Source of the DNA: Microcebus murinus
Lineage: Eukaryota; Chordata; Mammalia; Primates; Cheirogaleidae
Length of the DNA: 64,000 nt
Assembly: GCF_040939455.1 (NCBI RefSeq)
Contig: NC_134108.1
Location: forward strand, 38,422,501 to 38,486,500
Direction of reading: 5' to 3'
Shown here: one piece after another, positions 46,685-57,529 of the stretch
How the letters are laid out: each line of letters opens with the position of its first letter
Numbering within the stretch: position 1 is the stretch's first letter
Position numbers and translations under genes: made by a program
The notes under the pieces: model-generated
The model's input: the letters and a program-made list of their open reading frames with translations, nothing else
The model's database searches: none
What the model was told of the DNA's origin: nothing

Positions 46685-48088
46685 TTTAATTTCAGCATAT
46701 TATGGGGGTACAAAAGTTAAGGTTACGTATATTGTCCATGCCCCCTCTTCGAGTCAGAGCTTCAAGCGTGACCATCCCTCAAACGTTGCACATCTCACTC
46801 ATTATGGTTGTATATACCCATCCCCTCCTCCCCCCTCCCACCTACCTGAACCCAATAAATGTTATTCCTATATGTCCACTTAGGTGTTGATCCATTAATA
46901 CCAATTTGCTGGTGAGTACATATGGTGCTTGTTTTTCCATTCTTGAGATACTTCACCTAGTAGAATGGGTTCCAGCTCTATCCAGGAAAATACAAGAGGT
47001 ACTATATCACCATTGTTTCTTAAAGCTGATTAAAACAGCTTGGTATTGGCACAAGAACAGGGACATTGACCAGTGGAACAGAACAGAGAACCCAGATATA
47101 AAACCATCCTCATATAGCCAGCTAATCTTCGACAAAGCAGACAAAAACATACACTGGGGAAAAGAATCCTTATTCAATACATGGTGCTGGGAAAACTGGA
47201 TAGCCACATGTAGAAGACTGAAACAGGAACCACACCTTTCATGTCTCACAAAAATCAACTCACGCTGGGTTACAGACTTGAACCTTAGGTGTGAAACTAT
47301 TAGAATTCTAGAAGAAAATGTTGGAAATACTCTTCTAGACATTGGCCTAGGCAAAGAATTTCTGAAGAAGGCCCCAAAGGCAATCACAACAGTAACAAAA
47401 ATAAACAAATAGGACCTGATCAAATTAAAAAGCTTCTGCACAGCCAAAGAAACTGTCAAGAGAGCAAACAGACAACCTACAGAATGGTAGAAAATTTTCA
47501 CAAGCTACACATCTGATAAAAGGCTGATGACTAGAATTTATTTAGAACTAAGGAAAATTAGCAAGGAAAAATCAAACAACCCTATCAAAAAGTGGGCAAA
47601 GGATATGAACAGAAATTTTTCAAAAGAAGACAGAATAATGGCCAACAAACATATGAAAAAATGCTCAACATCTCTAATCATCAGGGAAATGCAAATCAAA
47701 ACTGCAATGAGATATCACTTATCTCTAGTAAGAATGGCCTTTATCAAAAAGTCCCCAAACAATAAATGTTGGCGTGGATGTGGAGAGAGAGAGGAACAGT
47801 CCTACACTGCTAGTGGGACTGCAAACTAGTTCGACCTCTGTGGAAAGCAATATGGAGATACCTTAAAGCTATCCAAGTAGATCTACCATTTGATCCAGCA
47901 ATTCCACTACTGGGCATCTACCCAAAAGATCAAATGACACTCTACAAAATAGACACCTGCACTCGAATGTTTATAGCAGCACAATTCACAATTGCAAAGT
48001 TGTGGAAACAACCCAAGTGCTTATCAATACATAAGTGGATTAATAAAATGTGGTGTATGTATACAATGTAGTACTATTCAGCTCTAAA
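46685..48088 (-). mobile_element. 5'-inverted (twin-primed) L1 with 18-bp TSD
   Basis: 46685-47030 is the complement of an L1 3' end ('atttcagcatattatggggg' to 'ttgtttcttaaagctg'). From 47031 the sequence switches to L1 sense orientation ('ggtattggcacaagaac' ... 'tacccaaaagatcaaatgac' ... 'gtagtactattcagctct') covering the last ~1 kb of ORF2. The two parts meet in the element at the same 'cagct..aa' site, the layout produced by twin priming. Exact 18-bp flanks (aatttcatcaatcttttc) at 46667-46684 and 48089-48106 show one integration event. ORF2 has a TAG at ~47410 and others. Confidence 0.95.
47031..47412 (+). pseudogene. L1 ORF2p C-terminal fragment (inverted segment)
   Basis: Open reading of about 127 codons encoding the ORF2p region after the reverse transcriptase domain, with recognisable blocks such as [11 protein letters not shown] and F-D-K-A-D-K-N. 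It is the first part of the inverted segment. In the window it is fused in frame to about 41 antisense codons starting at 46906, giving a 168-codon frame that straddles the inversion junction. The frame ends at a TAG (47410-47412), and ORF2 coding matches continue past it. No promoter is seen; it is a dead fragment. Confidence 0.8.
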
Positions 48089-48106
48089 AATTTCATCAAT
48101 CTTTTC

Positions 48107-48420
48107 GAAGAATTTTTTTTTCATTGAATTTTTTAATATTTTAGTTTTTTCCGTCAGTGATTTTTTAAAAATTGTGATTTCTTTATATTTATTTCTTTAA
48201 GTTTATTTTTGCTGCTGTCTTTAGGTGCAAATTACATTATTGATTTGAAATCCTTTTTCTTTTCCAATTAAAGCATTTAAGCTCTAAGCACTACTTTAGC
48301 TGCGTTCAATAAATTGTGATATGTTGTTGTTTTATTTTTGTTGAGTCTTGATTATTTTCTCTAATGAATGGGTTTGATGTTGGTACTTATTTGAAAGGCT
48401 AGGCTAAAGGTTTTTGAAGA
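48107..48420 (-). mobile_element. old L1 (host of the nest), segment 4
   Basis: Resumes after the right target duplication: 'tgctgctgtctttaggtgca', 'aagctctaagcactacttta', 'gctgcgttcaataaattgtg' and 'gatgttggtacttatttg', complement of upstream ORF2. The edge near 48420 is approximate. Confidence 0.75.
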
Positions 48421-50149
48421 TACATTTTGTAGGGATTGGATTAGTTAAGTCAAATATTTGTGAATATTTGTGAATATTGTGAGCAGGGTTTTTGATACTC
48501 CCAGCTTGATTTTTACTTTTTTTCTCATTTTTCAGCCAGAGCTAACAGAGTAGAATATTTCTAAGGGCCAAGAGGAGAAAAGTGCAAGGTTTCTGCAAGA
48601 TATTGCAAGGTATGATTAACTACTTGATGAGATTTCTTTTACTCTAAACAATTGAATTGGATTAGCTGGCACTTTGGTGAAGCTATCCTGAAAAGCCACT
48701 TTTCTTTTTCCATTTTCTCTGACTTTCTCCATGCCTAATGGGCACAAAGTGTTCCTAAGGCTACAAACAGCCATGTGAGATGGTATTGTAATTAACTCTG
48801 AGTTCTTACAAAGCTGCTTTTGCTAGCAAAATGATATCCTATAAAAGAATGATGCACATGCATTAAAAGAGTGTGGTTACATTTGTTTGTGTCAATTTCC
48901 TTGATATTTTTGCATGTGCAAACTTAGAACTGGTGCTGTAATATTTCTTGTGACAAATGTAGGCCTGTGAATGTCTGGCATGATATACCTTTGGAAGTGT
49001 TGAAGATACTACCCTTGTTTCACTGCAGAAAAGCCTAGATCATAATCCTGGCTTCAGCTAGTGGTGCCACTTTGCCAGAACTAAGCATGAAGAGAGAAAA
49101 ATCAGAACAGATATTAGATTTTTACCATGTAAAAATTATAATTACACTATGAAAATAAGAGGTATAGATTTAATTTATTGAAAATTGACTTTCTCTTGAT
49201 AAATGGAGGAGATTTATACCAGTTAACCAGAGATGTTTTATATTGCTGATGTTGTCTAAGGAGTGAGTTGATAAGGTATGACATGGTGTGGTCCCACCAT
49301 AAGATTAAAAACAAATAAACAAACAAACCACTACTATCTATTAAGCCCTTAATATGGGTCAGGAATACCCTAAGTGTAGGTCTTTTGCCTCTTGTCTTTA
49401 CTGGCCTCCTCCAGTGCATGCTGTTTGTGCCTCTGTATCAGCAGTGCATATCTAGTAAATTAAAGTTAATTGAATAAAAGATTATAAGCTTGAGTGGCAT
49501 ATTTCAGATAGATATTAACATAAATAGCAAAGCATAAGAGAACGATATAACAGAATTGCTGAACAATATAGAGAGATTCAACATACAGTGTACTGAAATG
49601 AAGGAACAAATGAACAAACAGTGCTTTAAAATGTGTTCAGGCAATGATGACAACTTTAAAAGAATGAAATTCTTCTAAGTGTAAATATTATTTCAGTTAA
49701 AACTATGTAGACTATCACCACAGCGTATGATGCACCTTGAATGTATGAACAAAATCCCTGAATTTCTAAAGATGAGTCATGCTCTAAAAATTGGAGCTTC
49801 CTAGACAATCAGTTGAACTACTAGTATTTTTGACGTGTAATTTATACCTTCTAATCAAGAAAACATGTAGTATAATAATTTTATCAAATAAACTTTACCA
49901 TGTGACTTCCTACTATTTTCCTAGAGCTGGAAATCCTTGTAAATCATGGTAGAATCAAGTATTAGTTTTATCATGTGTAATAATTCAGATTTTTATATAC
50001 TACATTATTTACACAAATTGAATTTCTAAAAATTTAAAGAGAAACTTTGTTCAACTATTTCTTTATGCAACTCAAAGATAGACCAGTTTGACATTTTGGC
50101 ATCGCTTTTTATTTTTTATATTAAAAACAGGACTCAAGAGAAGTATTAC
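48421..50149. other. unassigned DNA
   Basis: No gene or nameable repeat. A minus-strand frame at 49147-49419 (90 codons) shows no domain. Confidence 0.45.
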
Positions 50150-50330
50150 TATGAGGGATAGAAAGAGCAAAGGCCTGACAGAAGCTGTCAGTTTAAATTC
50201 AAGTTCTGCCAATAGTTAAAAGTATTTAGACAAATCATATATTCTATCATCTCTAGGATTTAAGTTTTCTCATCTGTAAAATGAAAAGAACTGTGGTAGA
50301 GACCCTTCTAGTTTAATTCTTTTTATTTCT
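50150..50330 (+). repeat. MIR SINE relic
   Basis: 'gatagaaagagcaaaggcct', 'ttcaagttctgcc', 'ttagacaaatcatatat', 'aagttttctcatctgtaaaa' and 'tgaaaagaactg' follow MIR 5' to 3' on the plus strand. Confidence 0.7.
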
Positions 50331-51224
50331 AAGTAGATATTTGAATGCATCGTATATTTCTACAAATGATAATGAACCCAATCAAGACAACATACTTTTA
50401 GGTTAAAATATAAATGTATTGGTCTAGCAGTGTTGATGTCAAAATGTGATGTTCTTTAGACTTTAAATTGTAAGCTTTTTATTAAATCATTAACTAATTT
50501 GTATATTCCACATTCAGAGATGCCCTTGATAATAGAAAACAACAAACATTAGAAATCCATAAACTTAGAGGAAGCAGGAATGATTTCTGAAATTGTTGTC
50601 TCCTTTTTCAGTAATAAAAACCACGATTGTTCCTAGTACCTTCAGGATATTCTATGAGAAATAATTAAATATTCTGTGAAGAAAACTTTGAAGATAAAAA
50701 GCATCAGAAAATGGAAGAAATATATTTTTATTCTTTGACTGCCATCAATACTTTTCCTAAGTTCTCTCCTGGACTCAAAAACATTTACTGCATTTCTGTT
50801 GTCCAGTTCTCTTTGTAAACTCAATATTTTTATCTAGCTAACAGCTTTTTATTCTTTAGGATAAAACTATTTAGGTCAACTAAAGCTCAGCCAATGAAAC
50901 TGTGAAACAGCCAAATATTTCCAAATGTGTGGGCTGTCACTATCTTGGCTATTAATTCTTCCCAATATTTAGGAAAAATGATTTCACTGTTGATATAATA
51001 ATGGCACATGAAAATTTTAAGCAAAATATAAAACAACAAAGAAAAAAAGCAAAATATCACCCCTAATTTATGATCTCAAAATAATCATCACTAGCTTCAG
51101 GTAAATATTATTATAGATATTTCTCTGTACTTCTTGGCCAATAGAAAGACATACACTCACCAACACACATACACACAGTTAGTAATAATTTCATAAAATA
51201 TGATCATATAAAAATGCTAGTTTA
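50331..51224. other. unassigned AT-rich DNA
   Basis: No gene or repeat is recognised up to the target duplication of the provirus at 51225. Confidence 0.45.
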
Positions 51225-51228
51225 GCAG

Positions 51229-51618
51229 TATTAAGTAAGCAGGAGGCCATAAGCCTGAGGCTGTCTCTGTAGTTTGAATTTCTACATAATCACAACCTAA
51301 CTCAGCCTGTAAACAAACCGAAACCTAACTAGGAGTATAGCAAACAGCTAAGTTTTAGCCAATCACAAGCAGCCAGGTTTCAGCCAATCACGAGCAGCCA
51401 ACTCATCAGGCCATGCTCAAATAAGACAGATGCATAGCTGTGACCAACTAGGTGCTTTCTATGTTTTGGTGTGTCCATCCTATAATGGCTCCCTACTTAC
51501 ACTGTTGGGTAAAGCTCTTTAAACTTTCACTGGTTTAGGGTGTTCCCCGATTCATAAATTGTTCTTTGTTCAAATAAACCCTGCTAAATTTAATTTGTTT
51601 AAAGTTTTTCTTTTAACA
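51229..51618 (+). repeat. 5' LTR of the provirus
   Basis: About 390 bp, from 'tattaagtaagcagg' to 'cttttaaca' (terminal TG now TA). Near the middle are two CCAAT-type repeats (gccaatcacaagcagcc and gccaatcacgagcagcc) upstream of a TA-rich patch, the expected U3 promoter layout. AATAAA at 51573-51578 is the polyadenylation signal. It aligns end to end with 57771-58162 with many differences (roughly a fifth by eye, not computed), indicating an old insertion. Confidence 0.9.
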
Positions 51619-51621
51619 GAT

Positions 51622-51639
51622 TGGAATCAGAAGTAGAAT
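51622..51639 (+). promoter_or_regulatory. primer-binding site, tRNA-Leu type, decayed
   Basis: tggaatcagaagtagaat lies three bases after the LTR. It matches the 18 bases complementary to the 3' end of tRNA-Leu (TGGTGTCAGAAGTGGGAT) at 14 positions, and the following 'ttgaa' also extends the tRNA match. This is where the tRNA would prime minus-strand DNA synthesis. Confidence 0.75.
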
Positions 51640-51989
51640 TTGAAGGAGACCTCCAGTAACTCCAGGAGCATGAAGTGGCCAAGCACAGAGGCATTGTGCC
51701 CACTGCTCTCTCACAGCAACTGGAGGTCATGGGTGAGTTCTATCTCAGATTTGAACTCTGGTTTGTATTATGATCTCTCTACAATTATTTGAGCAACTCT
51801 TTTACTTTACAGTGTTTGGAATTGTATTAAATTTGATAAATAATTGAAATGGGTCCAGTTAGAGGCCTCAAATAGGTATCTTTTGAAAATGGGTTTCTAT
51901 GAATCTAAGAAGTTTGAGACTTCAGGAGTCTGGGACTCCACTTTGTGGGACACCAGCTAATTTTATGTACAAAAATGATGGGCTCAGAA

Positions 51990-52141
51990 CTTGTGTATTT
52001 TTGGAACAATGGGTTAACTTTACTAAGGACAACTTAGAATTACAGTGGCCACAGTAGGGAAGTTTTAACCTAGATAAAATTGTTCACTTGCAAAGCAAAG
52101 AATCCAAAATGCCACAAAAGCAATGGGATGCAGTCTTTAAT
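51990..52141 (+). pseudogene. gag matrix-like remnant
   Basis: The plus-strand frame near 52004-52141 reads E-Q-W-V-N-F, then a W-P block followed by G-S-F-N and a K-M-P-Q-K-Q-W block. The spacing suits the matrix end of gammaretroviral gag proteins. In-frame stops interrupt it. Upstream 51640-51990 would be the leader. Confidence 0.5.
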
Positions 52142-54606
52142 TAATTGCTATGCAGAGACATCTAGAAGATAAAATGAATTAAAGATTGGCTCTTTAAAAG
52201 ATTTCTTATAGAGAGCAAATGAAAAATTGTTAAAAGCCTTTTTTTCAAACTTTAGTCAAAAGCTTTGATCATCTGGGCAGATAATCTTGTTCCATTGGTC
52301 AGAAAAGCAATTTGGGTCCAGATATTCTTTAATAAATTAGTGAGATTTGTGTTATTGGATTTGGCACAAAGCTAAAATTTGTAAATGAAAGCTATAAGAT
52401 CTGTTTCTGTTTATATGTTTATGTATGTTTGTATATGTTATATATGCATGATATTTTTCTACTTCCTTTTGGTGTTGCCAAAGTTAAATTGTTAAAGATA
52501 TTTATTTAATTGCCAAAAAAAGTGCTTATATAAATTAAATATTTCTTGAATTTTTAGAAAGATAAAATCTAACCCCAAATACTTTTCAAGTTCATGTGAT
52601 ATGGAATCATCTTCAGTAAATAAAAGCCAGTTAAAATATGTCCATTTGATTAAAACAGGCATGCTTTCTGAGCTATCAGCAGCTCAAATATAATGCAAAT
52701 GCACACATTTTCTTATCTAGGTTTATTAGCAAAATAAGCTCAATATTATCTCTATATTACAAAATTTTTTTCAAGGGTTAAGATTTCTGATTAATATATG
52801 TAATTAAAAATTACTATAGATAACAAGATAACTCCATATGCAAAAATACAAAGAAGGTAAGTTGTACTTTTGATAAGAAAAGCTATAAGGTATGGGAATA
52901 TGTTTTATTTTATTATAGGAAAAAAGAGTAATTTTTGTGCTAAAGTAGAATAACTGATTCTTCCAAAATGAAAAAGAGGAAATGTATAGGATGAAAGCTG
53001 AATGGACATAGAAAACTATAAGTTTATGCAAGAGGAATCTTGAGAAACGAATTTGATTTGTGATCAAGCTGGCTGGGATTAGGAGGAAAGTATTTGAAAA
53101 TTTTTCTGAAAATTAAGTATTAATGTCAAGTGTACACTAATGCAAAACTGGAATTTGATCCTCATTGTTAAAACAAGGTTTTCTTGGACTATTGGTCTGC
53201 TCTAAATAGGATCATGTGAAAGGTTTTTTTTTTTTTTTTTTTTTTACCTTTTAGGTAATTGGCCTAGGAAGCAAAGATTCTGTGTTTTATCAAGATAATT
53301 TCCTGAGTTCCATGTTGTTTGTATTAGGACTTTGAATACTCAAGAAAACAGTCATCTTTATTAAAATAGTAATGATTCTTCTAAAACTATGTATATTTCT
53401 GGATTTGCCTTTGAAATCTTAATTATCATTCTGGTTTAATGAATGTCTATTGTCTCACAGTGACCTGTGATCTTATTTTAACCAAATGTTTTAAACCTTT
53501 TGACATGTTTAACAATTCCCAAAACTCAAACTGTAAATTGAGACTTTTTGAAAAGCTTTTCTTGGAGTATTGGTATGGGAGTTTCCAGATGGGCTCCTGA
53601 AATATCTCAAAAGAATTTGTTCTCCCTCCTTATAAAAAGAGAGATGTTAAACTAATTAGGCTTATTTGATACATTAATATTAAATTGCACATGAAGCATT
53701 GTCAAATAATAAGTGCTACTGAACCTTTTTAAAGGTTCAGTATGGGTATGTTATTTCTATGTGTTCCAGAAATTGTTTGAAATTTCTAGAAATATGATAG
53801 TTCTGATATAATGCCATCAGTCATAGTCCTAGTTCTCATCTTAAAATATTATATGTTGCAGAAATAACAAAATATTCCTGTCAGTTGCATTATAATGAAC
53901 TCTTATTAGATCTTCAATCATGGCCATTTTAAGTCTTGTCATGCACAGAGAGTTAAGTTTTACTCTGGTGATACTCTCCTGAAAGTTGTTGCAAGCAGCT
54001 GCAAACCTAAAGTGTTTTGTCATTGAGGAGATTCATGGAAAGAACTCTGACAAGTACAGGTTTCTGATAACTTTAAGATCATGCCATTGGACAGGGTAAG
54101 AATTCCCAGAACTCTAATTAGAAACTAATTGGCCCATAAAACTGCTAACCCAACATCAAGCAGAACAAGAAATAATTGAATACAAAGGAATTTATTGGCA
54201 GATTTTTTATGCAAAGTCAGCCAGTACTGAAATTACTAAGATATGTAAATTGAATGAAGTCCATAAGATTTATCCAAGTCAAATGACCCATAATAGCCTA
54301 TGTAGTAAATGGTGCTATGCACCTGAATTGGAGAAACAAAACTTGTTTTCAAAATGATGCAAATTCAGTGTTAAGCATGGACTCATGGAGGTCCTGGGTG
54401 GCTGTCTGGTCCTTCCCAAAGTCCTTAAAGCTTTCATTATTAAAAGTAGCCCTGCACTCCATGACTTATTATTAAGTAGATAAACTAATATTAAATATGA
54501 AAGAAATATCAGTGAAGTGACTGTTCTAAAATTCCTAAAGTGGTTTATAATCTATGTTTACTTTGTCAAACTCATAATCCTTGTAAGACAATAAAAACTT
54601 CAAAGG
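52142..54606. other. provirus interior, not assignable
   Basis: AT-rich and full of stops in all frames. No reverse transcriptase or protease motif was found by eye. It contains a T22 run at 53224-53245. Short open frames on the minus strand (52804-53067, 53841-54023) have no domain. Confidence 0.5.
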
Positions 54607-55227
54607 CAGTAGAGTAGTCTTTTATCCACATTTTCTCTTAAGCATGGGCAACCATGGTCTGAAAATATTACATCACAAATCTTACACTTTGGGTACATTA
54701 TTAAGTAAAATGAGAGTTACTTGAACACAAACAGTGTGATACCATGGTAGTCGATCTGATAACCAAGATGGCTACTAAGGGACTAACAGCAATCAGGATG
54801 TGATGGAGCAGAATGGTGCAAAAATTTTGTTACTCAGAACAGAATGCAGTTTCAAACTTATGAATTATTTATTTCTGGAATTTTCTATTTATATCACAAT
54901 GCCTCTATCATTCATTTCATTTTATCTTGTCGTGAAGGCATTTTAGCATCTTACATCATCACAAGAAGAAGATTGAGTACAGTACAATAAGATATTTTGA
55001 GAGAGTGAGAAAGATCACATTCACATAACTTCTATCACAATATATTGTTATAATTGTTCTATTTTATTATTGCTGTTAAATCTTTCACTGTGACTAATTT
55101 ATAAATTAAACTTTATTATATGTATGTATAGAAAAAATATAGTACATTTAGTGTTTTGTACTATCTGTGGTTTCAGGCTTCCACTCAGGGTCTTGGAAAG
55201 TATCTCCATGGATGAAGGGGGCTACTG
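54607..55227 (-). mobile_element. MER2/Tigger1-like DNA transposon inside the provirus
   Basis: Left part contains 'accatggtctgaaaatatta', 'gtcgatctgataaccaagat' and 'aacttatgaattatttattt'; right part contains 'gagtacagtacaataagata' and 'ggtttcaggcttccactcag', ending 'gggctactg' followed by TA. These are the subterminal blocks I recall for Tigger1/MER2. About 0.6 kb, so non-autonomous with no transposase. The left terminus is partly eroded. Orientation is inferred from remembered consensus. Confidence 0.8.
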
Positions 55228-55452
55228 TACATTTCTGGCATTAGCTGGATCATTTTATTCAATTGACATCTTCAGTACATAATTTCTGGTTGTACAGAAT
55301 CTTTCCCATACAGAAAGGCTTATACTGTAACAGCAGCCAAAAAAATATTAGAAAATGAGTTTTTTTCTTAAACTGAGTTTACCAGATTGCCTTAATCAAA
55401 GGTATTACCAGTCAACAGCAATCAGATCCACCCTACTGGAAAATACAGATTG

Positions 55453-55735
55453 CCCCTTTATGAAATAGTTCCTAGAAGACCTATGCACCTAGTAAGAGTA
55501 CCTCATTAATCTCCTGCTCTTATAAACTCTGATGTTACTCAGTATTGCAAGGCTTTAAATGCATTATACCAAAGTATATTTTCACTAGGTAAAGGAAGTT
55601 CCTTTGTTACCCACCAATTGATGACAACCAGATCTTCATGATTTAGAATCCAGAGACTGGGTCTTTTGGAAATTATGCCAGAGAAAGACTGCCCTTGAGA
55701 CTCATGGAAAGGAATTTTATCAAGCTCTTAAGCTC
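55453..55735 (+). pseudogene. pol: integrase C-terminal remnant
   Basis: From 55453 the frame reads P-L-Y-E-I-V with R-R-P-M shortly after, then a stop at 55507-55509. A second block at 55652-55735 in another frame reads R-D-W-V-F-W, Q-R-K-T-A-L-E and then G-K-E-F-Y-Q. In gammaretroviral integrases a Y-E...G-R-P block precedes a W-V ... R-K...L-E-P-W-K-G-P-Y/F-type domain, so these are the C-terminal end of pol. The stop and frame shift show that it is dead. Confidence 0.75.
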
Positions 55736-55781
55736 TTCTCATCACCCACACTGCAGCAAGACTTCAGGGCCTTGCATTTTA

Positions 55782-56135
55782 TTTTATTGATTTATTTATT
55801 TTTTATTTCAGCATATTATGGAGGTACAAATGTTAAGGTTTCGAATAATGCCCCCCCTTCCCCAACAAGTTTGAACTTTAAGCATGACCATCCTCCAGAT
55901 GGTGCACATCTCACTCATTATATATGTAAATACCTATCCCCTCCTCCCCCCTCCCACCTGCCCAATACCCAATAAATGTAATTCCTATGTATCCACTTAG
56001 GTGCTGATAAGTTAATACCAATTTGCTGGTGAGTGTATGTGGTGCATGTTTTTCCATTCTTGGGATACTTCACTTAGTAGTATGGGTTCCAGCTCTATCC
56101 AGGAAAATGCAAGATGTGCTATATCACTATTGTTT
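55782..56135 (-). mobile_element. L1 3' end (strepsirrhine-type) inside the provirus
   Basis: T-rich tail, 'atttcagcatattatggagg', 'gagcatgaccatcc'-like 3' UTR complement, 'ctcccacctgcccaatacc' and 'cattcttgggatacttcac'. Exact 11-bp flanks cttgcatttta at 55771-55781 and 56136-56146 are the target duplication. It interrupts the stretch between integrase and envelope. The open frames at 55772-56226 are L1 antisense artefacts. Confidence 0.93.
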
Positions 56136-56316
56136 CTTGCATTTTAGATCCACATCTCTCAACTCAAGAGGGTCCTTCCAGACTGTTGGGATGGTATTCC
56201 CATTGCAGACCTCAAGGAAAAGCTGACCAGGGAAGTTTTTCACCCCAAGCAGACAGCATCCTAAATGTGGACAGTTTTCCCAAGATCATAGATCAAAACT
56301 TCTCCTCTGTGTCACC

Positions 56317-56373
56317 ATGAAACATTTTCCCCCTTTCCTCTTTTCCCTGTGTTTCTTTTTTGTTTATACATAG
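56317..56373 (+). pseudogene. possible env start and signal peptide remnant
   Basis: An ATG in an 'accatga' context opens an 18-codon frame that is strongly hydrophobic (F, L and P rich) and ends at TAG. It lies where an envelope signal peptide is expected, after the integrase end. Short, so chance is possible. Confidence 0.3.
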
Positions 56374-56591
56374 CAGGATAATGTGCTAATTTGGATTTTA
56401 TAGTCAATAGTTTCTGCAGGGAACTTAACTGAAGGTCAGAATGTCACGTTAAACCTAAATCCTTTCATGACCTTTAGAGATTCTCCGTTTGACACCCTGT
56501 AACAAATTTCCAAGCATGACTATTGGTTCAAATAGTCACTATTGCACATCTTGTGCTTTCTAGATTTTTAGATACCTGTATTGATATTTCT

Positions 56592-56657
56592 TGTTTAAAT
56601 AGTAAGCAAAACCTGTTTAAATAGTAAGCAAAACCTGTTTAAATAGTAGACAAAACC
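56592..56657. repeat. 22-bp tandem repeat, 3 copies
   Basis: Three head-to-tail units starting tgtttaaatagta. The first two are identical; the third differs by two bases near its middle. It falls in the envelope surface-subunit region of the provirus and has no counterpart elsewhere in the window. Confidence 0.88.
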
Positions 56658-57159
56658 AGTAGTGAGGGTTTCACAGTTAAATTATGCCAGAAATTAAATA
56701 AGAAAACCAAAATAAAGATAATTCAACAGTTTATAGACAAATTTATAACCCTAATCTCTCAATTGTTGGTAGCCTCCAACCATGTGATTATTCAGTAAAG
56801 GAACCTTGAATAAACATTACTAGTGCTTTCCTACTGGTGACCTTTAACACACAAGGCACCACATAGGACCTTTTTGTTTTGTCCCTCCAGGCTATATTTT
56901 TATCTGTGAAATATTTAACAATAAACCAGATACATATGTATCTTCATGTCTCAATAAGTAGAAAATAGGGACAATGTGGATTGAGGATTCTAATGGTATC
57001 ACCATCAGTCCATAACCAATCAGAAATTGAACATTGGTTTATATCTCTTAATTTACATTATGGAATAAAGAGGAATTTATCAGCAGGTATAAATTCCTTA
57101 AATGGACATCTTTTGGTAGAACATTCCTTTTCTGGCTTGACAAAGATGTAAGTTAGGTT

Positions 57160-57345
57160 ATGATTAGAAATCTGTCTCAAACATTAGCTACTATAGCTGA
57201 CTTTATTGCAAAGGCTATAGTTGCCCAGCAAATTTCTTTAAATTTTTTTGCTGAAGTTCTTTTAGATAACAGGATTGCTTTGGACTACCTATTGGCTGAA
57301 CAGGGAGGTATATATGTGATACCTAACAACTCTTTCTGTAGTTAG
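57160..57345 (+). pseudogene. env transmembrane subunit (TM) ectodomain remnant
   Basis: A 61-codon open frame. Residues 5-36 form a heptad-like leucine/isoleucine helix, followed by N-R-x-A-L-D at 37-42 and A-E-Q-G-G at 46-50, the conserved block of gammaretroviral TM subunits. The CX6CC disulfide motif that normally follows is degraded: Y52 replaces the first cysteine and F59 the second, with only C60 kept. Coding for the membrane anchor continues downstream in another frame. Confidence 0.85.
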
Positions 57346-57408
57346 ATAAATATGTCTGGCATAGTAGAAACCCAGTTGTAAGAAATCAGCAAACTAGTTT
57401 GCTGGAAC

Positions 57409-57529
57409 ATTTTTTGATTTATTTGATATTCGTGGGTTTGGTTTATGGAGACCCCTGTTAAGGAGTACACTTCAGTCTCTTGGTATTACCCTCCTAATAG
57501 TCATCATAGTAGTCTTCTTGATGCTGTAG
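57409..57529 (+). pseudogene. env TM membrane anchor remnant
   Basis: In a different frame from the ectodomain, the sequence reads a W-R-P-L block and then about 18 hydrophobic residues rich in I, L and V up to a TAG at 57527-57529. This is the expected place and character of the TM membrane-spanning segment. The frame change relative to 57160-57345 shows an indel. Confidence 0.65.

Noticed and set aside
46906..47412. 168-codon frame as a gene
   Set aside because: It crosses an L1 inversion junction; both halves are explained by L1 sequence in opposite orientations.
47007..47501. 164-codon minus-strand frame
   Set aside because: Antisense shadow of the inverted L1 ORF2 segment.
53224..53245. 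T22 run as the tail of an inserted retroposon
   Set aside because: No SINE or LINE body and no target duplication were found beside it; treated as a homopolymer expansion.
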